From the IMG/VR virus record IMGVR_UViG_3300010354_000189, positions 1-42,015 of that record: 42,015 nt of DNA. One strand, given 5' to 3'. Source of the DNA: a virus. Under the pieces are notes generated by a model. That model did no database searches and had not been told where the DNA came from. It saw only the letters and a program-made list of their open reading frames with translations. The position numbers and the translations under genes were made by a program. Numbering within the stretch: the stretch's first letter is position 1; each line of letters starts with the position of its first letter. Of the stretch, positions 8,201 to 17,423 are shown piece by piece.

Positions 8201-10049
8201 AAAAGGGTTAAAAATTTATTCCCCAATTGCATTTTTTTGTAGACAATCTAAAGTTAAAATTCAATATGATGAAGTTCAAGTAACACCTGTGGAACCAGTT
8301 ATTATACCTGAACCAGTTACTGTAATAACCCCTGGAGACGATATTATTATTAATTCACCTACCCAAAAACCACCAATTGATTCTCTTAAGAAAATAATAA
8401 TGAAAACTCTTTCTGAGTGTTTTTATTTTAAAAAACTTGAAGAAAATTCTCCGTTAGTTTTTAAATCATTAAAAGAAAAATTGAAATATTTTCATCCCGG
8501 ATTTCATTCAACTACTCCTGAAGGTCTTAATTCTCGTTTAACATTTTTATTACAATGTATTAGACCAGGAGATACTATACCAGTTAAAGGAGTTGCGGAT
8601 GATAATGACTTAAACGCAAGAAATACTTCATTTGGACCACCACCAGTTTGTATTTTAAGAGTAGGTGATTTTTATCATTCAAAAATAATAATACGTGATG
8701 TTAATTTCACATATGATGAAAATATATGGGATATGAATCCTGAAGGTATTGGAATGCAACCAATGATCGCTAATGTAAGTTTAGCGATCGCATTTATTGG
8801 TGGTCAAGGATTAAGTAAACCAATAGAAAGATTACAAAATGCGTTATCTTCAAATTTTTTCGCTAATACTGAAATGTATGATGAAAGATCAATTTCAAGT
8901 ATGGATGAAAAACAAAAAAAAGAATATGAAAAATTCAGTAAAGAATTTTTAACTGAGTTATTGGAATTAAATCCACAACCGAAACAAAAACATCAATCTC
9001 AGAACGTAAATAAAATAACTGAAGGAAAATATATCGGTATTTTAGACACAAAAAATAAAGTTTTAAATTATACAAAATATATTAATGATGTTTTTCTTAA
9101 CACTGAGCAATATGTCAAATCTTATGAAACATTATATAATAAATTAATACCAACATATGGTTTAGAAATAGGTAAATTATTATTTCACCCAACATATAGA
9201 AAAATAAATGAATATGATGTATATACAACAACAAGTAGTTCACCCGGAAAAGTGATAACATTATTTGGTCTTTATAAAAAAGATAAAGATTTGTCTATCT
9301 TGAAAAGAGGATTACTTACCGCTTTAGTTGAAAAAATTAAAACCAAAAATTTATCTGAAATGTTAAATTTGGATAAAGAATTAACACCAGCAAAACTTAC
9401 TAGATCTAATGAATTTATAACACCTTTTATTATAAATTATGTCGAAAAAATAATAAATTATTTAGTAGATAAAAATCCATTCGAAGAATTAGAAACTAAT
9501 AGAAACAATTTAATATCATCATTAGATAAACTTAATTATATAGTTAAGTTTGGTAAGGATAGTAAAATTACAGGAGAAAAAATAACATCAGCAACATTAT
9601 CTGGATTTACTTATGACATTGTATATAATGAGTATTCTTCATGTATTGATTACATAGAAAAAAACACATCAAAATTTTATAGTGATTTAACTACTTCTAT
9701 AGATTTTATAAATCCAATTATTCTGGATAATCAATTCGAAAAAATGATGAAAGTTTTATTATATCAAGCGGTAAACGGTATTATGAAAGAATACGAAAAA
9801 GATACGATTGTTTTTCCTGAAAATTTGAGAATTAAAATTAGAAAAAAAATTGAAGAATTTGTGGAAAGACCAAAAGAAAATAATTTTAAATTTAGTAAGT
9901 TTAACCCAAGAAAAAATACTAAAGAAATAAAGTTCACTATAACAGAATCAATAGATACAAATGAAAACATAAAAGAAGAAATTAAAAAATTAAATTCAGA
10001 TTCTGTTGAAGTATCCAATAAATTAAATTATTATAAAACAAAAAAATAA
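5286..10049 (+). CDS. Giant baseplate protein, probable tail-tube-initiator/hub component with an OmpA-like segment
   Basis: The protein has 1587 aa. Residues about 558-643 (WKTSNTPGFTYNDLPYCERG ... FLGRPEPIYTYQDTSRTGQ ... LSFKVVVDHPS) look like the tube-like fold of gp48/gp54-type initiators. Around 842-881 is an OmpA-C-like motif: NITLTIESSASSTASE, then TYNEKLSLRRSSSIINDFF; the Asn and first Arg of the peptidoglycan-binding signature are kept, the TD aspartate is not. Residues about 1080-1190 contain PPVCILRVGDFYHSKIIIRD, then WDMNPEGIGMQPMIANVSLA and FIGGQGL, a second gp54-like beta domain ending in ALSSNFFANTEMYDERS. The C-terminal ~400 residues are helical and charged. It ends in a TAATG overlap with the next gene. 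T4 uses two smaller proteins here, so this may be a fusion. Domain assignments are by eye. Confidence 0.6.
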   Translation: MIESKLNFKNTKEFRDTCIDKTLKRPNGPQTFTESNYSVRSINILSNVDPGDVKTNWNKFFKDSFGLNLFQYDKFNEYVNLSNLNLKLNNNGKVYSGYIGSFTRVDTGIIGIMTGKNFDNDSKLMKFAVKNIREYKEGPVLSRITQNLTSSTIGRIRIADAINGNLSTALGIITGKEPLIDKNYKITVSSSLVGKGIDFLQTVAGVELPFSQIPGDYLTNPNNPTQNGTNLVNSGNGLIQDTLSVAGSIFNIDKKRKIATRPSDLMIQYMGDGQKQILFNNLSYSKYSPNYTTRARSQQSSKVLNFVDNVARDIKNALGVEAPSGIAYIGDDRSEDVKYATTDLNGNIVRSNYYLSLMFDPISANLFERVKNISEGGNISGPLTWISKNSTNKLGLHNKEWNEESTNLNDSLSTKYGFREDSILGKTQEILNNMPKDGLLSKTHVGNVIDQTTRIFKEGEKMMSKGSAVQYVDKYTKQPTGIEYCRVWTKDRSYMNYSDTMKRTGNIRKFEDSVISAPWNLNIAPMSNGNKDFRGVSTNIMEQGSGFYAKKYMFSIENLAWKTSNTPGFTYNDLPYCERGLNGGRVMWFPPYDLKINENNSARWSDNTFLGRPEPIYTYQDTSRTGQLSFKVVVDHPSILNLLVREHFTNMSDEESENYIKSFFSGCEELNFYDLIRKYTYLDTDDIKLIQSYLEKSKDSQVIKTFKTVVNPIEVPQQSGNNNNISKKITKEFNLKFDNDYPGPNNSLYTNTEYGKLFESYYIKKDQYLLKLQEDLRSIPGLTKTQQLKNEISYIFGSPNVDITIEKINEKIVNTDLDYKKAENDYLNYIDVSEEIKQKISANTISNITLTIESSASSTASETYNEKLSLRRSSSIINDFFQKIKNNKTPNLESKWIKNISETESKPAVQNNPDLTVVTKGQPIKIIRQFKLSEFGYENNQGNLIINTVNYGENFTGNSPETNCIGKDFTILKGLKIYSPIAFFCRQSKVKIQYDEVQVTPVEPVIIPEPVTVITPGDDIIINSPTQKPPIDSLKKIIMKTLSECFYFKKLEENSPLVFKSLKEKLKYFHPGFHSTTPEGLNSRLTFLLQCIRPGDTIPVKGVADDNDLNARNTSFGPPPVCILRVGDFYHSKIIIRDVNFTYDENIWDMNPEGIGMQPMIANVSLAIAFIGGQGLSKPIERLQNALSSNFFANTEMYDERSISSMDEKQKKEYEKFSKEFLTELLELNPQPKQKHQSQNVNKITEGKYIGILDTKNKVLNYTKYINDVFLNTEQYVKSYETLYNKLIPTYGLEIGKLLFHPTYRKINEYDVYTTTSSSPGKVITLFGLYKKDKDLSILKRGLLTALVEKIKTKNLSEMLNLDKELTPAKLTRSNEFITPFIINYVEKIINYLVDKNPFEELETNRNNLISSLDKLNYIVKFGKDSKITGEKITSATLSGFTYDIVYNEYSSCIDYIEKNTSKFYSDLTTSIDFINPIILDNQFEKMMKVLLYQAVNGIMKEYEKDTIVFPENLRIKIRKKIEEFVERPKENNFKFSKFNPRKNTKEIKFTITESIDTNENIKEEIKKLNSDSVEVSNKLNYYKTKK

Positions 10050-10372
10050 TGGCAAGAGATTATTTTAACAGATACCAATTTTTTATTGAAGATAGTGAGT
10101 TTAAAATTGTTCCTGGAATTGAAATACCGATTAAAACAACAGACAAATATTTTTTTTATAAAAAAGGTATAGATAGACTAGATAAAATATCAGAAGAATA
10201 TTATAATAGTCCTACATTCGGATGGTTAATATTATTAGCAAACCCAATAGTTGGTAGTATTGAATTTATGATACCTAATAATTCATTATTAAGAGTACCA
10301 TTTCCATTAATTACTAGTTTACAAGATTATAATAGAAACATAGAATTATATAATTTATATTATGGCGAATAA
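10049..10372 (+). CDS. Small baseplate wedge protein, gp53/LysM-like
   Basis: This 107-aa protein has the segment DRLDKISEEYYNSPTFGWLI followed by LLANPIVGSIEFMIPNNSLLRVPFP. This is the LysM-like pattern (a short helix, a 'PT/PYFGWLIL.AN' core, then an 'IP.G..IRVP' strand) seen in T4 gp53 and its short relatives. In T4, gp53 joins the inner baseplate wedges around the hub. Here it is encoded between two giant hub/baseplate genes: its ATG shares the A of the upstream stop (TAATG), and its last 11 bases overlap the next gene, so the three are probably translationally coupled. T4 gp53 is nearly twice as long, so only the core domain is present. Confidence 0.7.
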   Translation: MARDYFNRYQFFIEDSEFKIVPGIEIPIKTTDKYFFYKKGIDRLDKISEEYYNSPTFGWLILLANPIVGSIEFMIPNNSLLRVPFPLITSLQDYNRNIELYNLYYGE

Positions 10373-13300
10373 TGATTTAAGTAATAGTGAAAATATATTA
10401 GTAAAAGTAGACCAAAATAATCTAATATATATTGACCCTAATAGTATTGTGGATAATGATGGTAATATACAACCAAGAAATTTAAAACAAGAAAATTTGG
10501 TGATGTATGTAAATTTAGAAGCTGATTTAATTCCAAGAAGCATACTTTTATCTAAAGACCAGGGGACAACATTAACAAGTATAGCAAAGGGAAATTTTAA
10601 TTTTTTAAAAAGTCAAACAGGTGATGGTAATTTTGATACAACATACACGGATTCATATGTTGGAAAACCTGAATTAAATAATTCAACAGTAGAAACTGAT
10701 GATTATTTTTTATATGATAAAAGTTCCCAAAATTTTGGTATAGATTCAATAAGTGTAAATATAAAAGGTGCAAATTATATACCTCAAGTGACAATCAATT
10801 TTATTGATGTTAGGGGTAAAGTTTTATTTGAATCTGCATCCGATTCACCATACAAGGCATTTTTTCATTTACCATGGCCAATTTTTTATTTAACAATAAA
10901 AGGATTTTATGGTAAGGCGATACGATATCGTTTACATATGATTAAATTTAATTCTAGATTTAGTGATACAAGCGGTAATTTTGAGATATCCACAATTTTT
11001 GTTGGTTCAACATATGCGTTTTTGAATGATATTACTTTATCTCAAATTATAAATTCACCATACATGTTTTTGAATGAAAAAATTGAAAATAAGAAATTCA
11101 ATGAATCAACAGGTAGGTATGAAAAATATGTTTCAAAAGGTTCAAAGGGTTATTCAATTTTAACTTCAATTTTTAATGAATATAAACAAAAAAATTTAAT
11201 ACCCAAAAATATGCCAGTAAAAACTCTAAAAGAGTTGGGTTATATTTCAGAATCTTTAGATAAAATTTTAGAAAAAGAAATATTCAATAATGTTGTAGAT
11301 ATGAATGTTTTATCAGGAATTAAAGACCTTGAAAAAGATATTGAAAATTTCGAAAATATAATAAAAGCTTGGGCAACTAAAAATTTGACAAAAGATTTCA
11401 TCGTAAAAACAAAAAATTTACAAAATAATACCACAAAAACAGAGTATTGGTATTATATCATAGGTTCAGATAAAACAAAATTAGATACAATAATTAATAA
11501 AGACAATAATGGAACTTTAGAGAAACTAATTGTTAATGGAACAGAACAAATAAAAAAAACTTTAGATTTAGTTAATAAATTTTCAAATAAAACAAATTCA
11601 GATTTTAAAAAAGTAACATTAAAAAGTGTTAAAAATATTAAAGATTATTACGATATACCAGATTCAAGTAAAAAGGTTGTTGTTGGTATTGACAATTTAA
11701 TTAATGACATTTACGAAGTTAGAAAATCTTTTGACGAACAAAAGAAAAGACTTCAAGATGAAGTTGAATTAAAAATGAATAATATTATTAAAGACCCATC
11801 TAAAGGTTTTGGATTTGAACCAACAATCCGTAACATTCTTGCTGTTATTTTAGCAAATGCTGATGTATTTGTTAGACTAATGAAAGATGTACATGTTAGG
11901 TCTTTTGAAAATTCAAATATTAGATCCAATTTATTATCTGGTCTAACTAACGAACAAAGTAAAAATACATTACCAATTTATCCTTGGCCCGAAGTCAAAA
12001 AGAAAAATACGGGTTGTAAACAAAATATAATCGCTTATCCAGGAGAACCTGAATTAATAAATATTTTAAATTCTAATAATAAAAGTATTTGGCCTGAAGT
12101 AGATTTCGTTGAAGAGTACATTAAAATAGTCACTAATAGAGTTGAAACGAACATTAAAAATGAACCAACAACAAATGATATTAATTATGTATTTGAAAGT
12201 GATTTTGATGAAAATAAAATTGATGATATAAGTGGTATTGATGTAGTGAACAAAGATTTACCCTATGTTGATAAAACATTTAGTTCATTTATATATGAAT
12301 TATATGAAAGAGCTAAATACATTACATTATTTGATTCACACAATAATTCTTTTTTAAGATATTTGGTTGATGAAGAATATGAAAATATCGTAGAATCTAT
12401 TGATGGAAATATTGATTTAATTCAAGTATTAAAAAAATTAACGAGCATAGATTCTTTATTATCGATATCTACTGATAGTAAAGTATTAAATGGATATATT
12501 GTTGACTCATCACCAAATGAAAGATTTTTATATTTTAGAGATAGTCTACCTACAGTTCCATATATAAAAGACATCATAGAATATCCATTTTATTTTGAAA
12601 AATATTCTGATGTTTCAAAATCATCTAGCTCATTTAAAAGAGATGAATTAAATTCTGAATTAATAAGATATGTGCCTGAACCATATAGAAAAAATATATA
12701 TCCATTTAGTTCTAGTTTATATCTGGATTATTTAAATGTTTCATCATTTTCAGATGATAATTTTATATTCAATGGTATTTTATCAATTAATCCAGACCAA
12801 GGTTTTGTTTGTTCACCAGTTAATTCAGAATCTTGGGTAAAGACATCATACAAAAAAAATCTGTTTTTACATAATATTAAAATTGGTGATAATTATTTAA
12901 ATATTTTAAACACACCTTATTTTCATAAACAACTTTACTCTGATTTTATTACCAATAAAGAAGTTGGTAAATATAGTGGGTCAGCATATCTTTTGTTAAA
13001 TTCATTACCATTTTTAGATTTAGAAGATAAAATTTCATTTAATGGACAGACAATTTTAATGTCTTCACTATTTAGAGAAATTTCATCAACACACTTTGTC
13101 CCATATCATTTATTATTAAAATGGGGGTCAATCTATCATAGGTATAAGAATAAAATACTTAATAATGTTGATATATTAGATGGTTTTTTAAATTCTAATA
13201 ACATAACTCAACCAATTACAGATACGACATTTTTCGATGGTGATTATACTGGTTCAGTGTATACTTCATTTACAATAAATTCAACATCAGTAACACATAA

Positions 13301-16088
13301 TAAAAACGCCGGTATAAATCCATTTTATCAAGCTGTTTTTCATCAAATTATAAATGGTTATAATCATTATAATGTTAATTCAGGAAACACTTCATACAGT
13401 GCTGAAACGATATCAAATAAAATAATACATAAAAAAGAAACAAAAAATAATAATTATTGGACTGTTTTTGTCGATAATTCACAGTATTATTCGTCTCAAC
13501 AATATTATACTTTACTTCCATCTAATGGATTTAATAATACCGATTTAAAAAACAAAAATAATGAAGAATTTTCTTTTGCAGAACAATATAATTTTAGAAT
13601 TTTTTGGAAAGATGAAATCATAACTTCAGAATTTTCAGGTAGAACATTCGCATCCTATTCAGAATACCCAAGAAATTTTATTTCAAATTCTAGTGTAGAT
13701 AATATTTTTTCTATTGACTCAAATTATAGAAAGGTTATAGATTTAATTGGTACGTTTAGTCCTAAAATTTTAGAATCTTTAGAAGAAATGTTTTTAGATT
13801 TCGCATCCGAAAACGGTAATTTTGAAATTCCATATCAAAGATTTTTAAATGTTAATTATCCTAAGTTTCAAAATATATTAAAAGATTTAACTACAATCGA
13901 ACATGATCCTTTGAATTTAATATTAAATAATGCCAATAATATAGATTCTCAGATTAATTCAATAAAACAAAAACAAATTAATAAATCTGAAATTATAACT
14001 TCAAAAATTCTTAGTAATGAAAATCTAATTAAATTTACTCTTGCAAATCCAAAAGAAATTGACCCATATACTTTTTATGGAACAGCTCAACCAGAATTTT
14101 TTAATTATAGTAAAATATTATCTTTATTTAAAGAATCCTCATATGTATCTTCAGAGAATACATTAACCAATCAAAATTATATAAAATTATATATTGGTGA
14201 AGATATTGATGGACATTATTTAAACTTTTTTGTGGATAATAATATTAGACTGAACGAAGAAAATATTATTAGATATCGACCTATGGTTCAAATATATGCA
14301 GGATATATTAATTCAGGTGGAATAAATAATATTGATAGTTTTAAACAATATTTACAAACATCGATATTCACTAACACAGGTAATGGTATATACGCTGCTG
14401 GTTCAGAAATAAGATTACAATATTTTTTAAATTCACTTTTAAAAAAATTAAGTTCATATAAAAATAATAATTTAAAAACACAAGATTCGTATATAAATTT
14501 ATATAGAGGTTATAATACAGACCAAACAAAGTTAGAATTATATAATTCATTTAAATCGTTTAATGATAAGTGGACTTCAGGTAATTCAATTGGACAAAGA
14601 TTATTATTAGAAGAATTTTTAATTTTAGATAAATCGAATAGAGATATTGGTGATAAATTTTATTTGAATATTGACAAAATTACACAATTACTAAATCCTA
14701 AAAATTCAAATATTAATTTATATTCTGCAATATCTATTTTAATAAAAGAAACTGGATTAGATATGAAGGCGTTACCATCTTATGTTAATTTTTATGGTAT
14801 CAACTCAAAAAATAAAAGTAAAATATTACCTTCTCAAGATGTTGCTAAAAATTTATTTGGTACGTTTTTAGAAGTGGATTATCAAGATTCATCACCAAAA
14901 ATTATATTACAATTAGTTGGAAACACATCTAAAAGACTTGACTTATCTGATAGTAAAGAATATAAATTTGCAGATGATAGTTTTTATATTGGAAGTGTTA
15001 ACAATAATCCATTAATAACCACATGTCTTGAATCTACAAATGATTTAAGTAAATCAAACAAAGTTGTAGGTTTTGAAGTTAGTTTTGGTGACCAAAATCA
15101 AGGAATTTTCAAAGGAGTAACATTAGATCAAACGTCATTAAAAAATTCATCAGAATCATATATTGTTTTAGAGAATTTAGCTAGATCTGAATCCGGTGCA
15201 GGTGCACATAATGTTGATATTGGTCTATTTGATTATTATAAACAAGCATCTTACAAATGTGATGTTTCATGTATGGGTAATGTTATGATTCAACCAACAA
15301 TGTATTTTTATTTAAAAAATATACCACTTTTTAAAGGGTCTTATTATATTACAGAAGTAAACCACAGTATTAAAAATAATGTTATTAATACTAATTTTGT
15401 TGGAACTAGAATACCATATACATCTTTACCTGATCCAAAGGATTCATTTATAGCTAGTTATAGAGTATTATTTGATAAAATCTCAAATAGAGCGAAAGCA
15501 ATATTAAAACAAGAAAATGAATCAAATTTCAAAACGACCACCGTACAATATAATGGATATGCGTATACTACTAATATGGGTGATGTAGTTATTAAGGGAG
15601 AAAGAATTACTGAAACATCACCGAAAGTTGGAGTTACAGAATTTGGTGTACCATATAATGGATACGACAATGATACAACGATACAAAAAGTAGATAATAA
15701 TGGAACGTGGTTGAGAGCTATTGTTGTAAAAATGGGTGGACCTAATTATCCAATAGATGAAAATACTTTAGCAAATATTGCTAATGGTGTCACATGGTCA
15801 GACGTAAGTAATTCAGATATGAAATTTTATAATTTAAAATTCAGACTTAATATTGCTAATCCAGAAAAAATTAGGAGTGCAGTAACGGAATTTAAAAATC
15901 CATTAAACAATAAAACTTTAACTTTAGAACCATATTATCAATTAGATAAATCTATTGGGGATATAAAAGTTCAAGGACCAATTTCTGTTGGACCAAGATT
16001 AAGTCAATATGGTATGGGTATGTCATCAAAATTAATGTCAGATTTAAAAATAGATGATGGTGAAGTTATATATTTTAGAATGACATAA
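10362..16088 (+). CDS. Giant baseplate hub protein (gp27-like ends with a large insert)
   Basis: The protein has 1908 aa. Near residue 124 it has FGIDSISVNIKGANYIPQV, then TINFIDVRGKVLFE, SPYKAFFHLPWPIFYLTIKG and a GNFEISTIFVGSTYAFLNDI segment, the usual N-terminal hub domain. About 1600 residues contain the matching hub end: ARSESGAGAHNVDIG (near 1607), then SCMGNVMIQPTMYFYL and PLFKGSYYITEVNHSI (near 1661) followed by a TNFVGTRIPY strand, the pattern of gp27/gpD-type hubs ('i.PG..v.l.gip.f.G.Y.V..V.H.i...f.T...g.R'). Between them is over 1400 residues of helical and beta sequence without recognised domains. After the hub end, about 200 more residues close with GPRLSQYGMGMSSKLMSDLK, a small beta-barrel-like tail of unknown role. 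It begins inside the gp53-like gene. It should form the central hub under the tube. Confidence 0.65.
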   Translation: MANNDLSNSENILVKVDQNNLIYIDPNSIVDNDGNIQPRNLKQENLVMYVNLEADLIPRSILLSKDQGTTLTSIAKGNFNFLKSQTGDGNFDTTYTDSYVGKPELNNSTVETDDYFLYDKSSQNFGIDSISVNIKGANYIPQVTINFIDVRGKVLFESASDSPYKAFFHLPWPIFYLTIKGFYGKAIRYRLHMIKFNSRFSDTSGNFEISTIFVGSTYAFLNDITLSQIINSPYMFLNEKIENKKFNESTGRYEKYVSKGSKGYSILTSIFNEYKQKNLIPKNMPVKTLKELGYISESLDKILEKEIFNNVVDMNVLSGIKDLEKDIENFENIIKAWATKNLTKDFIVKTKNLQNNTTKTEYWYYIIGSDKTKLDTIINKDNNGTLEKLIVNGTEQIKKTLDLVNKFSNKTNSDFKKVTLKSVKNIKDYYDIPDSSKKVVVGIDNLINDIYEVRKSFDEQKKRLQDEVELKMNNIIKDPSKGFGFEPTIRNILAVILANADVFVRLMKDVHVRSFENSNIRSNLLSGLTNEQSKNTLPIYPWPEVKKKNTGCKQNIIAYPGEPELINILNSNNKSIWPEVDFVEEYIKIVTNRVETNIKNEPTTNDINYVFESDFDENKIDDISGIDVVNKDLPYVDKTFSSFIYELYERAKYITLFDSHNNSFLRYLVDEEYENIVESIDGNIDLIQVLKKLTSIDSLLSISTDSKVLNGYIVDSSPNERFLYFRDSLPTVPYIKDIIEYPFYFEKYSDVSKSSSSFKRDELNSELIRYVPEPYRKNIYPFSSSLYLDYLNVSSFSDDNFIFNGILSINPDQGFVCSPVNSESWVKTSYKKNLFLHNIKIGDNYLNILNTPYFHKQLYSDFITNKEVGKYSGSAYLLLNSLPFLDLEDKISFNGQTILMSSLFREISSTHFVPYHLLLKWGSIYHRYKNKILNNVDILDGFLNSNNITQPITDTTFFDGDYTGSVYTSFTINSTSVTHNKNAGINPFYQAVFHQIINGYNHYNVNSGNTSYSAETISNKIIHKKETKNNNYWTVFVDNSQYYSSQQYYTLLPSNGFNNTDLKNKNNEEFSFAEQYNFRIFWKDEIITSEFSGRTFASYSEYPRNFISNSSVDNIFSIDSNYRKVIDLIGTFSPKILESLEEMFLDFASENGNFEIPYQRFLNVNYPKFQNILKDLTTIEHDPLNLILNNANNIDSQINSIKQKQINKSEIITSKILSNENLIKFTLANPKEIDPYTFYGTAQPEFFNYSKILSLFKESSYVSSENTLTNQNYIKLYIGEDIDGHYLNFFVDNNIRLNEENIIRYRPMVQIYAGYINSGGINNIDSFKQYLQTSIFTNTGNGIYAAGSEIRLQYFLNSLLKKLSSYKNNNLKTQDSYINLYRGYNTDQTKLELYNSFKSFNDKWTSGNSIGQRLLLEEFLILDKSNRDIGDKFYLNIDKITQLLNPKNSNINLYSAISILIKETGLDMKALPSYVNFYGINSKNKSKILPSQDVAKNLFGTFLEVDYQDSSPKIILQLVGNTSKRLDLSDSKEYKFADDSFYIGSVNNNPLITTCLESTNDLSKSNKVVGFEVSFGDQNQGIFKGVTLDQTSLKNSSESYIVLENLARSESGAGAHNVDIGLFDYYKQASYKCDVSCMGNVMIQPTMYFYLKNIPLFKGSYYITEVNHSIKNNVINTNFVGTRIPYTSLPDPKDSFIASYRVLFDKISNRAKAILKQENESNFKTTTVQYNGYAYTTNMGDVVIKGERITETSPKVGVTEFGVPYNGYDNDTTIQKVDNNGTWLRAIVVKMGGPNYPIDENTLANIANGVTWSDVSNSDMKFYNLKFRLNIANPEKIRSAVTEFKNPLNNKTLTLEPYYQLDKSIGDIKVQGPISVGPRLSQYGMGMSSKLMSDLKIDDGEVIYFRMT

Positions 16089-16112
16089 ATTTTATTTTTT
16101 ATTATTATTGGA

Positions 16113-16120
16113 TATTTATA
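16113..16120 (+). promoter_or_regulatory. Recurrent TATTTATA motif upstream of the 66-aa gene
   Basis: TATTTATA lies 13 bases before the ATG at 16134 in a 45-base intergenic gap. The core TATTTAT also occurs in four other gene-upstream gaps (1793, 3366, 26871, 36872). It could be a phage promoter or leader element; strand is uncertain because the reverse complement is the T4 late element TATAAATA. High A+T makes chance matches likely. Confidence 0.2.
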
Positions 16121-16133
16121 TATAAAAAATATC

Positions 16134-16334
16134 ATGAATGAAAAATTAAATAAAACTCTTGATAAATATATGTCAAATAGTATCGTTAAAAAAGTATCTA
16201 AAGACAATATGGAAAGAGAAGAATGTAATCCACAGACTGGTGAGTGTTATGTAATCAGATCTAAAGATGGTATTATTGAAAGAATTGATAAAAAATTCAT
16301 AACCGAAGACGGAAGACAATTATTACAAGATTAA
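16134..16334 (+). CDS. Small hypothetical protein (66 aa)
   Basis: I do not recognise this gene. The N-terminal third is a basic helix (EKLNKTLDKYMSNSIVKKVS). The middle has CNPQTGECYVIRSKDG, two cysteines seven residues apart that could pair or bind metal, flanking a short beta hairpin. The C-terminus is IDKKFITEDGRQLLQD. There is no signal peptide or membrane segment. Its stop is 4 bases before the next ATG, so it is co-translated with the coiled-coil protein behind it and probably belongs to the same late virion or assembly operon. It is accepted as real because it fills the gap exactly and has phage-like codon use. Confidence 0.7.
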   Translation: MNEKLNKTLDKYMSNSIVKKVSKDNMEREECNPQTGECYVIRSKDGIIERIDKKFITEDGRQLLQD

Positions 16335-16338
16335 TATT

Positions 16339-16959
16339 ATGAGATTAGAAAAAAAATTATTAGAAGAAGTTGCTAGATTTAATCAAATCAATAAGTATAC
16401 TAGAAAACTTATGAAAGAGCAAGAATTACCAGCTGAACCGGCAACTGATTTACCTACGGGGGAAACACCTCCAGCAGAAACACCTCCTACAGGTGATATG
16501 TCGGCTCCAACTTTACCACCCCCAGTAGATGATTCAAATACTGAAGAAATAGACATTACAGATTTAGTAAACATGACCAAGTCAATTAAAAATGATATGG
16601 ATGATACTAAAAGTGAACACAAAGGAGTTATCACTAAAATGGATGACCTTTTTTCAAAACTAGATGAATTGGAGAGTAAGCTATCTAGTATGGATAATAT
16701 TATAACAAAAATTGACGAATTAGGGTCTAAAATTGAACAAGTTAAAGAACCTACACCTCAAGAAAGATTACAAATGCGTTCTTTAGATTCATATCCATTT
16801 AATCAAAATCCACAAGAATTTTTTACACAAAAACAAGGTGAAATGCGTTCTTCCGGAAAGAATGAATATATTTTAACAAAAGACGATATAGAAAATTATT
16901 CAAAAGAAACAATAAAAGATACTTTTAATAAACAAGAAGACGATGAATTTAAGTTCTAA
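16339..16959 (+). CDS. Coiled-coil protein with a proline-rich linker
   Basis: The 206-aa protein has three parts. Residues 1-28 are a charged helix (LEKKLLEEVARFNQINKYTR). Residues about 29-65 are a Pro/Thr/Glu-rich flexible linker (GETPPAETPPTGDMSAPTL). Residues about 70-140 form a coiled coil with clear heptads (KMDDLFSKLDELESKLSSMD, then NIITKIDELGSKIEQV). The C-terminal 60 residues are polar and acidic, ending EDDEFKF. The shape suggests a trimeric or dimeric stalk or an assembly scaffold, but there is no specific family match I can name. The gene overlaps the next by 17 bases. A virion or assembly role is inferred from its place behind the hub gene. Confidence 0.75.
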   Translation: MRLEKKLLEEVARFNQINKYTRKLMKEQELPAEPATDLPTGETPPAETPPTGDMSAPTLPPPVDDSNTEEIDITDLVNMTKSIKNDMDDTKSEHKGVITKMDDLFSKLDELESKLSSMDNIITKIDELGSKIEQVKEPTPQERLQMRSLDSYPFNQNPQEFFTQKQGEMRSSGKNEYILTKDDIENYSKETIKDTFNKQEDDEFKF

Positions 16960-17317
16960 AGTAAATTTTTTAATGGGTATGCATGCTCAATTAAAAATAA
17001 ATCATTGGCAAACAAAAGGTTTTGCTAGACATTTAGCTTTTGGGGATACATATGAAAAATTAACTGGTTTGATAGATACTTTTGTTGAGGTGTCTATGGG
17101 AAAATATGGGAGATTCATTTTAGATGATGATACTAATGAAATAAAACTAATTAATTTATCTGAAATGAAACCTAAAGATATGATTTCAGTATGTGTAGAT
17201 GCGTTAATTGAATTCTCGAATGATTTAGATAGTGAAAAAGATACAGATTTATTAAATATAAGGGATGAAATAATGAGTAGTTTAAATCAACTACAATATC
17301 TTCTTACTTTAGAATAA
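16943..17317 (+). CDS. Dps/ferritin-like small helical protein (DUF5856-like)
   Basis: This 124-aa protein opens with MGMHAQLKINHWQTKGFARH, then LAFGDTYEKLTGLIDTFVEV, which strongly resembles the first two helices of Dps/ferritin-like proteins ('lha.lh.fHW.vkG..f..lH..ye.ly...D...E'). The remainder (MKPKDMISVCVDALIEFSND, then a DLLNIRDEIMSSLNQLQYLL helix) completes a four-helix bundle. In Dps the His, Asp and Glu in this pattern form the inter-subunit iron site. Here the His-Trp and the Asp are kept, while the Glu after the Asp is replaced within DTFVEV. Short phage proteins of this type have been grouped as a domain of unknown function. It overlaps the preceding gene and precedes a strong terminator. 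Iron binding is not certain. Confidence 0.6.
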   Translation: MNLSSKVNFLMGMHAQLKINHWQTKGFARHLAFGDTYEKLTGLIDTFVEVSMGKYGRFILDDDTNEIKLINLSEMKPKDMISVCVDALIEFSNDLDSEKDTDLLNIRDEIMSSLNQLQYLLTLE

Positions 17318-17350
17318 AATAAATAAAATATTTTTTTTCAAAAAAAAAAG

Positions 17351-17381
17351 AAAACCAAGTTTGTAATTTGGTTTTTTTTTT
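17351..17381 (+). terminator. Intrinsic terminator closing tail module 1
   Basis: The arms AAAACCAAGT and ATTTGGTTTT pair over ten bases (one G-T) with loop TTGTA, and the 3' arm runs on into nine or more T. A preceding A-run gives partial symmetry, so it may also act from the other strand. It separates the tail operon from the SSB gene. Confidence 0.85.
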
Positions 17382-17423
17382 ATATAATTGCACTATATAT
17401 TTTTTTTAACTAAAATTAGTAAC

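Noticed and set aside
15700-16088. RlpA-like double-psi barrel at the end of the hub protein
   Set aside because: The last 130 residues look like a small barrel, but no catalytic Asp/His pattern is convincing.
17388-17423. Upstream TTG start of the SSB gene
   Set aside because: It would add a 12-residue hydrophobic leader and sits in the terminator tail; the ATG at 17424 gives a normal N-terminus.
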